Positions 35,649 through 44,845 of a stretch of 64,000 bases of DNA are shown here, one piece after another; position 1 is the stretch's first letter; every line of letters starts with the position of its first letter. Source of the stretch: Pseudooceanicola aestuarii (lineage in GTDB: Bacteria; Pseudomonadota; Alphaproteobacteria; Rhodobacterales; Rhodobacteraceae); NCBI RefSeq assembly GCF_010614805.1, contig NZ_JAAFZC010000002.1, positions 496,001 to 560,000 on the forward strand, read 5' to 3'. A model generated the notes under the pieces. It was not told the DNA's origin, made no database searches, and saw nothing but the letters and a program-made list of their open reading frames with translations. Both the position numbers and the translations under genes were made by a program.

Positions 35649-36443
35649 TCACTCCTCGGCGCCAGGGGCCCTGCCCTTCGCCATGGCGCACAAATGCTCG
35701 CTCAGGGCGGTGGTCGCAGCCGCGATCTCCATCCTGGCGGCCTCCGCCCCCAGAACCTCTGCCAGCGCCGCGCGGGTGCGCCGTCCGGGAAAGCCGTCAA
35801 TCGGACCGGGGTCGACCCCGGCCTCCACCAGCAGCAATTGCAGCGTGATCCCCGGCTCACCTTCCGGGACGGTTTGCAGGCCGCAGGGGGCGGTCGGTTC
35901 CACCGCGGCGGCGTTCGCCGCGCCGAGTGACCCTGCCGCTTCAGCCAAGGCCCCGGGATCCTGCGGCGCGAAGACCGGGTCCGGTGGCGGGGTCAGCGCC
36001 CAGCCATCGGAAGGCGGGGCAATGACCACGCGATCGGGGGCGCGGACCGGGGCGGCCACCACCTGCTCAGGCGCGACAAAGCACTGGCCCAGCATCGTGG
36101 CGATCGTCACCGCCGGGGCGGGCGGACTGCCCTCCGCCGTCTGGGTGCAACTGCCCGCGTCAAGGTCGCAAAGCACGAAGATCGACCAGCGCGGCTCTGC
36201 CCTGCCCTCCTGAAGGCTGGCCTCCCCGTTGGCGTAGATCACGTAAGGATGCCCTTCGATCCGCCCCTCCTGCCACAGCCCCGGAAAGCGTGGCGAGGGC
36301 ACATCGACAAAGCGCGTCTCCACCCCCGTGGCGCCGGGCAAGGGGCGTTGGAAATTGGCGCCGACACAAGGGGCGGCCTGGGCCTGAACGCCGATCAGCA
36401 GACCGGCCGCAAGCGTCAGCGCAGGAAAGGCCGGACCGGTCAT
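35649..36443 (-). CDS. Periplasmic protein with C-terminal peptidoglycan-binding-like domain
   Basis: 264 residues with a signal peptide (about 1-24, cleavage after AQA), an N-terminal domain with FVDVPSPRFPGLW and HPYVIYANGEASLQEG, a Pro/Ala linker, and a C-terminal PG_binding_1-like repeat (LQLLLVEAGVDPGPIDGFPG near 200). Its N-terminal domain resembles that of the outer-membrane protein at 47189-48709. It is the last of five genes joined by 4-bp overlaps and may tether the polysaccharide apparatus to the wall. Confidence 0.65.
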   Translation of the reverse strand: MTGPAFPALTLAAGLLIGVQAQAAPCVGANFQRPLPGATGVETRFVDVPSPRFPGLWQEGRIEGHPYVIYANGEASLQEGRAEPRWSIFVLCDLDAGSCTQTAEGSPPAPAVTIATMLGQCFVAPEQVVAAPVRAPDRVVIAPPSDGWALTPPPDPVFAPQDPGALAEAAGSLGAANAAAVEPTAPCGLQTVPEGEPGITLQLLLVEAGVDPGPIDGFPGRRTRAALAEVLGAEAARMEIAAATTALSEHLCAMAKGRAPGAEE

Positions 36444-37810
36444 CGTGCGGCCCGCGCCAACGGGCCATGCACACGAAACGCCAGGGCCGCCAATACCACG
36501 GCGTTGGTATTGGCGGTAAAGGAGGCATTGGTCGTGCCGTCGGCCTCGTAGATCCCTTCGGGCCAACCCCGGTCCGGATCTCCCAGCGGGGCAAGTTCGC
36601 GCACCAGCTCCCTTGTGTAGTCCGTGGCGAACAGCGCGTCCCAGGCAAAGGCGGTCTTGACCGTCACGGTCCGTTTGCTGTCCAGCCGCTCCCCCCGGAA
36701 AGTCATCACCGCCCAGGGTGCGCCGCCGCCCCAGATCGTGGAATAGATGAAATAGGGTGCCTCATCGAGATGCGATTCACTGACCGCCGTCAGCTGCCCC
36801 GTTTCGCGCCAGCGCGCCTCCTGCGCCAGATAAATCGCGGTGGCGAACCGGTGCGATCGCGCGTCGAACCCGAATTCCAGCCCGTCGAACACATAGGGTT
36901 CGGACACCGTAAAGGCAGGCGTGACATTGCGGTGCAGCCGCGTATCGACGGGAATGGGTTGGCCCGCCACGTCCTGGACCATCAGGTGGTCTTCGGCACG
37001 ATAGGCACGCACCATGTCGAACCCGTTCAACATCATCGCCTTGGCCGCGTACTGGCCATAGCCCACGCGCCCCTCCTGGTCCCGGCGCAGTCCATCCGGG
37101 GTCATGTTTCCGCCGATCAGTTGTCCTGCCTCGACCATCTGGTCCAGATCCCAATGCGCCAGAACCGATGCGACCTTGCCCGCCAACTGGGGGTAATGGT
37201 GCTCGGCATGGCTGAGCGCCCCGACCATCCGCGCGATGTCCAACGCTGACCAGCCCAGCCCCCGCTCCACAGGTTTGTTGCTGTAATCGACCAACTCTGC
37301 CGTCTGCACGTTATAGGCCTTGTTCGGCAGGATATCATCGAAAAGGCGCATCGTGGCCAGGCTGTCAAAGGCCTGCGCCAGCCGCGCCTCCGCCTCCTCC
37401 GGCGCGATCAGGTCCAGCAGATCGGCAGAGATCACCGCCAGCACGTAGGAGCCCGTTTCCCACATCGTGGTTGACGGATATTGATCGGCGGAATTGACCA
37501 ACCCTGTGTCCCTGTTGGTATTGTTCTCGAAATACCGCCAGGCGATGCGGGCGTGATCCAGATCCTCGGGACGGCCGGCGCCCGTCACGGCCAGCGGCAG
37601 CGGTTCCACTGCATCGAAACGTGCCAGGGGCGGCGCGACGATGGGCGCGGACATTTCGACCGGCCCGGCGGTGGGCGCGATCTGCATCGCCTCATGCGGC
37701 GTGGCGGGCATGTGGTCCTCCAACGAGATCACCAAAGCCAAACCACACAGCAAGGCCACGATAAAGACGATATTGCTGCGCGCATTGATCAGATTGTCGC
37801 GAAAGCTCAT
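36440..37810 (-). CDS. DUF3131 domain protein (first of two), membrane-anchored
   Basis: 456 residues: one N-terminal helix (about 12-32), then a helical domain of the DUF3131 type, which has an alpha/alpha-barrel look. Recognisable pieces are ARIAWRYFENNTNRDTGLVNS, YPSTTMWETGSYVLAV, VGYGQYAAKAMMLNG and a final EADGTTNASFTANTNAVVLAAL. The domain is found beside NdvB- and cellulose-synthase-like enzymes and is presumed to act on glycans; no catalytic proof is visible. ATG 37810 lies in the stop of the GT2 gene. Confidence 0.78.
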   Translation of the reverse strand: MSFRDNLINARSNIVFIVALLCGLALVISLEDHMPATPHEAMQIAPTAGPVEMSAPIVAPPLARFDAVEPLPLAVTGAGRPEDLDHARIAWRYFENNTNRDTGLVNSADQYPSTTMWETGSYVLAVISADLLDLIAPEEAEARLAQAFDSLATMRLFDDILPNKAYNVQTAELVDYSNKPVERGLGWSALDIARMVGALSHAEHHYPQLAGKVASVLAHWDLDQMVEAGQLIGGNMTPDGLRRDQEGRVGYGQYAAKAMMLNGFDMVRAYRAEDHLMVQDVAGQPIPVDTRLHRNVTPAFTVSEPYVFDGLEFGFDARSHRFATAIYLAQEARWRETGQLTAVSESHLDEAPYFIYSTIWGGGAPWAVMTFRGERLDSKRTVTVKTAFAWDALFATDYTRELVRELAPLGDPDRGWPEGIYEADGTTNASFTANTNAVVLAALAFRVHGPLARAAR

Positions 37811-39639
37811 GCCGGTTGTGCCTCTTCGATCTCGGGTGGTTGCCACATTGCGGCGCCGATAATGCCGGCCATGGCAAAGCAATTGTTCAATCCCCACAGG
37901 ATGTTGGCCACAACCCCGCTGAGCGAGTGACCAGTGCCCCCCAGGGCCAGAGCGCCCGCCCCCCAGGCTGCCCCTGCAAGAGTCAGAACGATGACGGCGA
38001 TCTGCGGTCGCACCAACCCCAGGAAATTCCCCGATTGCCGGACCTTGGGCGTCACCTTGAAGGCGATCTTCTCCCCCCGCGCCACGGTCAGCAGAGCCTG
38101 AAGGCCAAGAGGAAAGAACGCCAGGTAATTCGCCTTGGACGCATAGCCCGCGATCCCCCAGGTGCCTGCCATGATGGCCAATTCCAGGGTTACCAGGAAC
38201 GGGATCAAATGCATGAAGAACGCCGCCGAATAGGCCGATACCGGCGAGATGCCGGTAAACAGGTATATCGCCGGCGCAAGCAGAAAAACCACGTTCCACA
38301 ATGGCGCGAGATAGGAATAAAAGGTCGTTCCGTACATCAATCTCTGACCAAGGGTCAGCCCCTTGCGAAACAGCGGGTTGTCATTCACCAGAATATCCAG
38401 GCTGCCCCCGGCATATTTGAACCGCTGCATCGTCCAGGTCACAAGATCCTGCGGCGACAGCATCTTGCTTTCCACGATCGGGTGCATCTTTGATTTCCAA
38501 CCGCGTTCACGATCTGAATGCAAAACGATGGAAGTATAGATATCCTCGGAAACATGAAACCGATAGGGGGTCAACACCTCCTCCGTGGCGGCTTCCGTTC
38601 GAATGGCCTCCATCAATTCCGGCGCGACTTCGCGCTCTTTGGAGGAGACGGTGACAATCTCCTCGACCGCCCAGGTGCGTTCCTCCACTTTTTTACCAAA
38701 GCTGCGCAATGCGGCCTCCATTACCGCTTCGCGGCGATGAATGGACCCTGCCCCACAGCAGAACGACGCATTCACCCAATTCCTGCGCCTCTGGATAATA
38801 TCGTAGAACATCTTGGGATCGTTGACAAAGGGATCCTGACCGTGAACCACAGGTCCGATCACCGCTTCAATGCCATGCCCGACAAGACGCCCCGGTGCGC
38901 CCAGATATCGACCCAACCGGTGCGGCAGCCGGATGCCCGCAGGAAGATCATAAAACCATTGCGGTGTCTGGACCCAGGCCATCCTCGGATCGCGGAAATA
39001 CCCAAGCGTATGTTCCAGCATGGTGGGAAATGGACGGGTATCCGCATCGCAAATCACAAGGAAATCACCGTGGGTTTCCTCCATCGCATTGCGCAGGTTC
39101 CCGGCCTTGAACCCTTCGTTGGTTTGCCGGGTGATGTAATTCGCACCCTCTTCCTCTGTTACCGTACGCATTTCAGCGCGCCTGCCATCGTCGAGGATAT
39201 GAATACGGATGTCGATCGGATGCGGATAGGTCATGCGCTTGGCATCCTGAATACCAATCCGAACCAGCTCCGGATCCTCATTGTAGGTCGCAAACATCAC
39301 ATCAACACTGATGTTGCGATCCTTCTCGGGATGCCCCTCCGTCACGTCGCCCAGAACGGCGGGTGGCTCCTCCATCTTGACAGGCTCGTCCTTCCACAGA
39401 TTGAAGACAAAGAGAACCATCCCGAAAAACGCACAGGTTTCTGCCAATGCCAAAGGTACGGCAAACCACATCGCATCCGGATTCAGCGAATGCGCCCACC
39501 GCCACCAGATATACCATCCACCGACGACAAGTGCGACAATCGCAAGAAATTGCCAGATGGATTCCCGCCATGCATTGTAAGGCAATGGCGGGGGTGGTGT
39601 ACGATCTTCGAATTGAAGGAAATAGTCATCTTCAATCAT
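37807..39639 (-). CDS. Cellulose-synthase-like GT2 glycosyltransferase without PilZ
   Basis: 610 residues. Two N-terminal helices, a cytosolic GT2 domain and four or more C-terminal helices. Catalytic motifs: DD at 150-151, DAD at 198-200, SED at 364-366 (the TED position), and QRFKY at 405-409 where processive synthases have QxxRW, i.e. Lys and Tyr replace Arg and Trp. It would polymerise and extrude a beta-glycan. Unlike BcsA there is no C-terminal PilZ domain, so direct cyclic-di-GMP control is not expected. No bcsB, bcsC or bcsZ is near. Genes on both sides overlap it by 4 bp. Confidence 0.85.
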   Translation of the reverse strand: MIEDDYFLQFEDRTPPPPLPYNAWRESIWQFLAIVALVVGGWYIWWRWAHSLNPDAMWFAVPLALAETCAFFGMVLFVFNLWKDEPVKMEEPPAVLGDVTEGHPEKDRNISVDVMFATYNEDPELVRIGIQDAKRMTYPHPIDIRIHILDDGRRAEMRTVTEEEGANYITRQTNEGFKAGNLRNAMEETHGDFLVICDADTRPFPTMLEHTLGYFRDPRMAWVQTPQWFYDLPAGIRLPHRLGRYLGAPGRLVGHGIEAVIGPVVHGQDPFVNDPKMFYDIIQRRRNWVNASFCCGAGSIHRREAVMEAALRSFGKKVEERTWAVEEIVTVSSKEREVAPELMEAIRTEAATEEVLTPYRFHVSEDIYTSIVLHSDRERGWKSKMHPIVESKMLSPQDLVTWTMQRFKYAGGSLDILVNDNPLFRKGLTLGQRLMYGTTFYSYLAPLWNVVFLLAPAIYLFTGISPVSAYSAAFFMHLIPFLVTLELAIMAGTWGIAGYASKANYLAFFPLGLQALLTVARGEKIAFKVTPKVRQSGNFLGLVRPQIAVIVLTLAGAAWGAGALALGGTGHSLSGVVANILWGLNNCFAMAGIIGAAMWQPPEIEEAQPA

Positions 39640-40781
39640 GCGCCCGCCGCCTTCCCCTTTCGCGCCTCCCACGGCGTCGGGCCCAAACCAATGGTCCAGG
39701 CGAGACCTCTGACACGGGACAATCCCAAAGCCAAGAGAAACGATCCCGGAAGCGCAAAGGCATACCGCAGAACGACAATGGCCGTGGGCGACATGCCATC
39801 GGAAAGGCCAGAGGTGAAAAGACCGATGTCATACAGATCGATGATTGCCGGATGAACAAGGTAGACACCAAAGGTGTACTTTGCCAATTCCGACCAACGC
39901 GGCGACCACTCTCGGAATTGGCCACCAAGAAAAATCAGGAAGATACAGATCGGCATCAGAAAATGTCCGTAGAAATCCCACCCTTCACGTATCCCCCAAT
40001 CCCCACTTTTCCAAGCGACAGCGAAAAACGGAACAGTCGCGACATAGGCCAGCGCAGCAAAATAGAACCCACCCCGCCGCAGCAATCTGCTTTCGCCACG
40101 AGGGATACCATCTTTCCACAAGCCATACAGGGCGAAGGCCGCAAACCCGTATCCGACATAGCCAAAGATCTTTAGCGCCCGCAGGATATAGTCGCGCAGT
40201 CCGGGATCCAATCCCAACCCCCAGACGAAGGCTTGAGTATTGTTCATGATTCCAAGCGTCAGGAACAAGGCGATTCCAAGAACGGGATAGCGGGTCGCAC
40301 CCCGCATCAAAGGGTAGAACAGAAATAGCGCAAACAAGGTGGGGAGAAAGTGCATGTGATATTGCACTTTGCCCAGAAGGACATAGCCAAACCAACTCTC
40401 CACTTGGCCAAGCTGCGACCAGATGTAGTCGGTGTAGTTGAATGCCTCTGCTTTCAGCAAACGGAAGAAGGCATAGAAGATCACCCAGAAGACAAAGGGG
40501 ATCAGCAGGCGTTTCGCCTGGGTGCCAATTGCCTCACCATAGCCGGGCATCTTCTTGTCGACCCGCATAGCCATAAGAAATAATGAGAAGAAAAAAAACA
40601 TTTCCGATCCGGAGAATTCCCCGATGGAGCGGAGAAAAACCGGGATCAGACGTTCGTCCGGTGAAGCGTCAGCAAATGGCTTGCCGCCGAAATCAGTGGT
40701 GGAATGGATCAGAACGACGCCAATGGCCGCAAAAACGCGGTTGGCATCGAACCAGACCAGGCGTGGCTTTCCGGCGCTCAT
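39636..40781 (-). CDS. Acyltransferase 3 (OafA/YrhL-type) membrane protein
   Basis: 381 residues with about ten membrane helices and the acyltransferase-3 start WFDANRVFAAIGVVLIHST, whose His near residue 24 is the conserved catalytic candidate; YTFGVYLVHPAIID near the C-terminus is the other family block. It would O-acylate the nascent polysaccharide. ATG 40781 sits in the stop of the following upstream gene (ATGA), giving a transcript shared with GT2 and the DUF3131 proteins. Confidence 0.85.
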   Translation of the reverse strand: MSAGKPRLVWFDANRVFAAIGVVLIHSTTDFGGKPFADASPDERLIPVFLRSIGEFSGSEMFFFFSLFLMAMRVDKKMPGYGEAIGTQAKRLLIPFVFWVIFYAFFRLLKAEAFNYTDYIWSQLGQVESWFGYVLLGKVQYHMHFLPTLFALFLFYPLMRGATRYPVLGIALFLTLGIMNNTQAFVWGLGLDPGLRDYILRALKIFGYVGYGFAAFALYGLWKDGIPRGESRLLRRGGFYFAALAYVATVPFFAVAWKSGDWGIREGWDFYGHFLMPICIFLIFLGGQFREWSPRWSELAKYTFGVYLVHPAIIDLYDIGLFTSGLSDGMSPTAIVVLRYAFALPGSFLLALGLSRVRGLAWTIGLGPTPWEARKGKAAGA

Positions 40782-42511
40782 GGTTGCGAAACGGCCGGGC
40801 TGACGCAAGACCGAGGCAAGACTTTGCGCGGTTTCGGCGGGGCAAGGTTGTGTTTCTGCGGCTGGCAATCCTGGGCGGCTGTTTCGCCTTCAGTCGGTAC
40901 GGCGCGGCAATAGCGGAATTCTTCCAATGGGATCACAGGTGGAATCTGGTCCTGCGCACAGGCACAGCAATTCACCACTTCCTCCATCATGCGAGGATGG
41001 CACTTGTTGTCGCGCAGATCCGTACCTGCATAAGCGGTGTGCCAATATTGCGCATTGGTGCTCACCTGTTGAAGTATCGGTCCCTGCACCTTGTAAAGCA
41101 AGGAGGCGAGAATGATACCGTTGTTATTCGCCGTCTGAAGCGGAATGAACCCGTTGCCATTCTCATAAAGACCTTCATAAAAACCGACGTCAGGCTCATA
41201 GAGATCAGCGACCGTTTCGAACAGAAGGTCGGTGTAATCCGTTTCCCACAGGGCCCAGAGGCCGATGGCCGCTTTGGCCGCAACCGCGGCACGATCGGGC
41301 TGATATTCTCCGGTCGGATCGAGTGTATTCCAGGCGTAGCCGTCCGCGAAAATGGAATCATAGACGAAATAGGGCTTTCCGTTCACCTGATGTTCCGACC
41401 TGGCAGTAATGATACCAGTCTGTTCATATCTGCGCTGTTGCACCAGATAGATACGGTTGGCGAATTCGGCGCGCCATCCCTGCGTGGCTATCAACCCGTC
41501 ATTGGAACGATCATCTGGCAAATCCCAACCCAGCTCAAGGCCATCAAGAATGTAGCCCTCAGTCAGGACATAATTCTGATTCTTGAAAATTCGCGGATCG
41601 CGCCCGTCATAGGGCACTTTGACATCATAGATCGTTGTATAGGACAGCGGCTCCGGCGACAGGGCGCGTGAAACATCGAACCCCCAAAGCGCAAATCCCT
41701 TGGCCGCGTATTCCTCGTATCCCAATCGGCCTTCCTGTACGTAACGCGTTGTGCCATCGCCTCGGGTAAAGGACCCGAACATGCGCCCGTCTTCGTTGAC
41801 AAGGTTACAAAAGTTCCAGCGCAATGGCACGTTGTCCACGCTATTGGCGAGATGCGGATAGCGTTCCCTGAGGATTTTCAACCAGACCAGCATCCTGCCG
41901 ATATCCAGCGCGGACATCCCAACTTCGCCGGCCTCGTTCGCGTAATTCACCTTGCCGCCGGTCTTGGTATTGTAGACCTTGTTCGGCGCTTCACCGCGAT
42001 ACAGATCTAGATTGCGCAAGGTATTGATCAGCTTCGTCGCCCGCGTATCGAAATCGCGTTTGTCGATCACGCACAGCTCGTAGGCGGCCACCATGGCGGA
42101 GATATAGGAGGCGGTGTCCCATAGTGTAGTGGACGGATAGGAACCCACGGCATTGACCAGGCCGGTTTCGGGCTGGTAACGCTTTTCGAAATAGGACCAG
42201 GCGATGCGAGCCATCTGGTATTCGCGCGCGGTCAACGGGCCGCTGCGCCCGAAATGTGCGCTGGACATGCGCGCCTTGCCACGGCTGCATTCCGGGTTTT
42301 GCCCTGTGCCCTCGAAATCAATGAACAATGGCGTTTCCGACCTGATCGTTACGCTGTTGTACCTGGTGCCGTTCACCGTGACATTGTCGATTGTCATCGT
42401 ACCCGGGGTCGGCGACGGGTCGTCCTGTGAGAGCCCGATGGCGGGGGCAGTCAAGGACAGGCAAAGGGCGGCACCGGCGGTCAGCATTTTTTTCAGGGTC
42501 GTCGTCATCAT
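40778..42511 (-). CDS. DUF3131 domain protein (second), secreted
   Basis: 577 residues with a signal peptide (about 8-27) and a central DUF3131 domain parallel to that of the smaller paralogue: ARIAWSYFEKRYQPETGLVN, YPSTTLWDTASYISAM, LGYEEYAAKGFALWG, and a closing ENGNGFIPLQTANNNGIILASL. The C-terminal 60 residues are Cys-rich (NCCACAQ) and unlike the first protein. GGAG lies seven bases before ATG 42511. Only 47 bp separate it from the RsbW-like gene upstream, so signalling and synthesis genes are probably one transcript. Confidence 0.78.
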   Translation of the reverse strand: MMTTTLKKMLTAGAALCLSLTAPAIGLSQDDPSPTPGTMTIDNVTVNGTRYNSVTIRSETPLFIDFEGTGQNPECSRGKARMSSAHFGRSGPLTAREYQMARIAWSYFEKRYQPETGLVNAVGSYPSTTLWDTASYISAMVAAYELCVIDKRDFDTRATKLINTLRNLDLYRGEAPNKVYNTKTGGKVNYANEAGEVGMSALDIGRMLVWLKILRERYPHLANSVDNVPLRWNFCNLVNEDGRMFGSFTRGDGTTRYVQEGRLGYEEYAAKGFALWGFDVSRALSPEPLSYTTIYDVKVPYDGRDPRIFKNQNYVLTEGYILDGLELGWDLPDDRSNDGLIATQGWRAEFANRIYLVQQRRYEQTGIITARSEHQVNGKPYFVYDSIFADGYAWNTLDPTGEYQPDRAAVAAKAAIGLWALWETDYTDLLFETVADLYEPDVGFYEGLYENGNGFIPLQTANNNGIILASLLYKVQGPILQQVSTNAQYWHTAYAGTDLRDNKCHPRMMEEVVNCCACAQDQIPPVIPLEEFRYCRAVPTEGETAAQDCQPQKHNLAPPKPRKVLPRSCVSPAVSQP

Positions 42512-42558
42512 TTCCGTACTCCGATCACGCGTCACGTCCACTTTAGGCAATTCGTCAT

Positions 42559-42972
42559 TCAAACTCTTCCCCGGAACGTCAGGCACAGCCGGTTGCGTTG
42601 CCTGATTGCGCCATAATCGACGCCATCCGCACATTCCACGATCAGCCCCAGCCCGCGACCGCCCTCTGCCATGGCATCTACGTCCGACAAGGCGCGCGCG
42701 CTTTGCCGCAGATCAAAGGGGGCCGCGCCGATTGGATCGAAAATGTCGATCCGCACTTCGTCATCTTCTAGATGCAGCGTGATGGTGATCTCCGCTTCCG
42801 GCAGGGGCGTTCGCGCGTGCAGCACCAGGTTGGTCAGCGCCTCTGTCACGGAGATGTCGAACCGCAACAGGGCCTCCCCTTCCAGCGGTCCTGCGACCTG
42901 ATCCTTGAGAGCAAGAACCATCGGATCGACCGCATCGAGGCGGTTGATCATCTGGAAGGTGCTGTTTTTCAA
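42559..42972 (-). CDS. RsbW/SpoIIAB-like anti-sigma factor kinase
   Basis: 137 residues of a GHKL-type ATPase: N box SVTEALTNLVLHA (about 42-54), G1 with EVRIDIFDP near 72, and GGRGLGLIVECAD near 105. Such kinases bind either a sigma factor (or other target) or an unphosphorylated STAS protein, which they phosphorylate. It overlaps the STAS gene by 4 bp, the standard partner-switch layout. No sigma gene lies in the window, so the target may be elsewhere or not a sigma factor. Confidence 0.88.
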   Translation of the reverse strand: MKNSTFQMINRLDAVDPMVLALKDQVAGPLEGEALLRFDISVTEALTNLVLHARTPLPEAEITITLHLEDDEVRIDIFDPIGAAPFDLRQSARALSDVDAMAEGGRGLGLIVECADGVDYGAIRQRNRLCLTFRGRV

Positions 42973-43313
42973 GATTTCTCGCTCAGCGCCTGCAATGCGG
43001 CGGCCTCGTCCCGATAGATGGTAAAGACGCGATCCATCCGGCAGATCCGAAACATCTGGTCAACGTCCGGCTGCAAGCTGCACACCGCCAACTCACCGCG
43101 ATGTCCAATCTTCTTGAGCACCCCGGTAAGAGCACCAAGCCCGGAAGAATCGAGGAAACTGGTTGCCGAGAAGTCGATGACCAACCGCCCCGCACCAGAA
43201 TCGATCAGAGCGCCGACCTCGTCCTTGAATGTCTTGGCATTGACGGCGGTCAGCCGTTCCACGCCCGGACGGACCACGGTGATATCCTGCTCATGCGAAG
43301 TGGAATGGATCAT
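42969..43313 (-). CDS. STAS domain anti-sigma factor antagonist
   Basis: 114 residues, one STAS domain with the phospho-site motif FLDSSGLGAL; the second Ser (Ser57) is the expected phosphorylated residue. Dephosphorylated, it would bind the RsbW-like kinase and free its target. ATG 43313 overlaps the stop of the phosphatase gene; an upstream in-frame ATG would only add an Arg-rich tail. Confidence 0.9.
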   Translation of the reverse strand: MIHSTSHEQDITVVRPGVERLTAVNAKTFKDEVGALIDSGAGRLVIDFSATSFLDSSGLGALTGVLKKIGHRGELAVCSLQPDVDQMFRICRMDRVFTIYRDEAAALQALSEKS

Positions 43314-44599
43314 CTTTCGTTCCTTTTCAATGCCACGACCGTCAAGTCGTCTTCCAACGCGTCGCCGCCGCGCCAATCAGACAGGGCCCTGACGATGCGT
43401 TCGGGAATGTTGTCGGTGTCCGCACCGTGGCAGGCGTCCACCAATTGTTGAAGCCGCACGCTGCCGAAGGGGCCCTGATCCGGGTTCTCCGCCTCTGGCG
43501 CGGCGTCCGAGCAGATCACCAGAGATCCGCCGCATTCAAATTGCATCGCGTCGTTTTCATAGGTCACATCCGCGAACATGCCGACCGGAAATCCGCCATC
43601 GCCGACCACCGTGCTGGTCCCGTCGGGCGACAGATAGAACGGCGAGGGATAGCCTGCCTGGCAATAGTCCAGCTGGCCGGTTTCGCTGTCCAGGATTCCG
43701 CAGAACATCGTGAAATAATCGTCATTTTCCGACAGGCTGAAGCGTTTGTTCAAATCATCGACCAAGGCGGCCGGATCAGCCGATGGCCCGGCGCGCAGCG
43801 CGGTGTTGGCGAAGTATTCCGGGGTGATCAGGTGGCCAATCGCCACCGACAACAGGGAAGCATGAATGCCGTGCCCTGACACGTCCACCGCGTAGAAGCC
43901 AAGCTTCGTCCCATTCAGCGCAAAGCACCCGAACATGTCCCCCGACACCACCGCCGAGGGCACGAAGGCCGAGGCGATGCGCGTGCCCAGCAGCGCCTTC
44001 TTGATCTCGGGCAGCAATTGCCGTTGTGCAGTGGCGGCGGCCTTCAGATCCTTGTTGATACGGTCGTTGGCCTCCCTCAGGACTCGGTGCTGTTCGGCCA
44101 GTTCGCGGGCATGGTGGATCAGCCGCGTCGCGGCGCGGATGCGCACCTGCAGGGCGGCGGGGTCGCGCCCCTTGCTCAGGAAATCGTCGGCGCCGGCTTC
44201 CAGGGCCTCTAGCCGGACATCGTCTTGCTCCGAGCCGGTGATCAGGATGATGTGCACGTAGTGATCAAGGTCCAGATCGCGCAGCTTTCGCGTCAGCTCG
44301 ATCCCGTTGACCAGCGGCATCTGGTAGTCGCTGATCACGATCTGCGCGCCTGTCCGCTTGACCAGGTCCAACGCCTCCTGGCCATTTTCGGCCGCCAGGG
44401 TCCGGTAGCCCAGGCTTTCGATCAGCGCGACCAGATAGGTGCGCTGGATCAGGTTGTCTTCGGCCACGACGATTTCGAGCGGCGGCCTCACGCGGGGCTC
44501 CGCCGCACGGCCGGCTTCCCGGCGGCGCCGGGCCTCGTCGTGGGGGGCGGGGTCCGACGGCTGGGCCTGAGCGGCGCGATGTACGGTGTTGATGTCCAT
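43310..44599 (-). CDS. Response regulator with PP2C/SpoIIE-type phosphatase (RsbU-like)
   Basis: 429 residues: receiver domain (about 41-160) with acidic pair ED at 47-48, phospho-acceptor Asp91 in VISDYQMP and Lys near 140. A coiled-coil linker follows, then a SpoIIE/PP2C phosphatase domain (about 210-425) with SGDMFG, AVDVSGHG and the SDAAPEAE metal-binding motifs. Phosphorylation of Asp91 should switch the phosphatase, which removes phosphate from the STAS protein encoded next. The likely kinase is the divergent hybrid kinase at 45402-47174. Confidence 0.92.
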   Translation of the reverse strand: MDINTVHRAAQAQPSDPAPHDEARRRREAGRAAEPRVRPPLEIVVAEDNLIQRTYLVALIESLGYRTLAAENGQEALDLVKRTGAQIVISDYQMPLVNGIELTRKLRDLDLDHYVHIILITGSEQDDVRLEALEAGADDFLSKGRDPAALQVRIRAATRLIHHARELAEQHRVLREANDRINKDLKAAATAQRQLLPEIKKALLGTRIASAFVPSAVVSGDMFGCFALNGTKLGFYAVDVSGHGIHASLLSVAIGHLITPEYFANTALRAGPSADPAALVDDLNKRFSLSENDDYFTMFCGILDSETGQLDYCQAGYPSPFYLSPDGTSTVVGDGGFPVGMFADVTYENDAMQFECGGSLVICSDAAPEAENPDQGPFGSVRLQQLVDACHGADTDNIPERIVRALSDWRGGDALEDDLTVVALKRNER

Positions 44600-44845
44600 T
44601 CAATCGCGATTCCGGTTGTCATGCTGCCACATGCCTGCCCTTGGCCCACTGCCTATGCAAGTGGATAGGTCTCTTATGCGAATGCCCTTCTCCTCCGGCT
44701 TGATCAATGGGTTCTCTGGTCATCGTTTCACGATATCATGGCATGGACGTGGCAACGGCTAAGATTTTTTTCCGAACCGGCAGAAATTTTGAGCACCCCA
44801 GCTTGGGAACGGATCGGCCAGCACTGAACAGGAAGGAACCGGTAC

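Noticed and set aside
44700..44707. TTGATCAA near the H-NOX promoter, considered as an FNR/NnrR-type site
   Set aside because: The half-sites are contiguous; FNR-family boxes need TTGAT-N4-ATCAA, so this is not evidence for such control.
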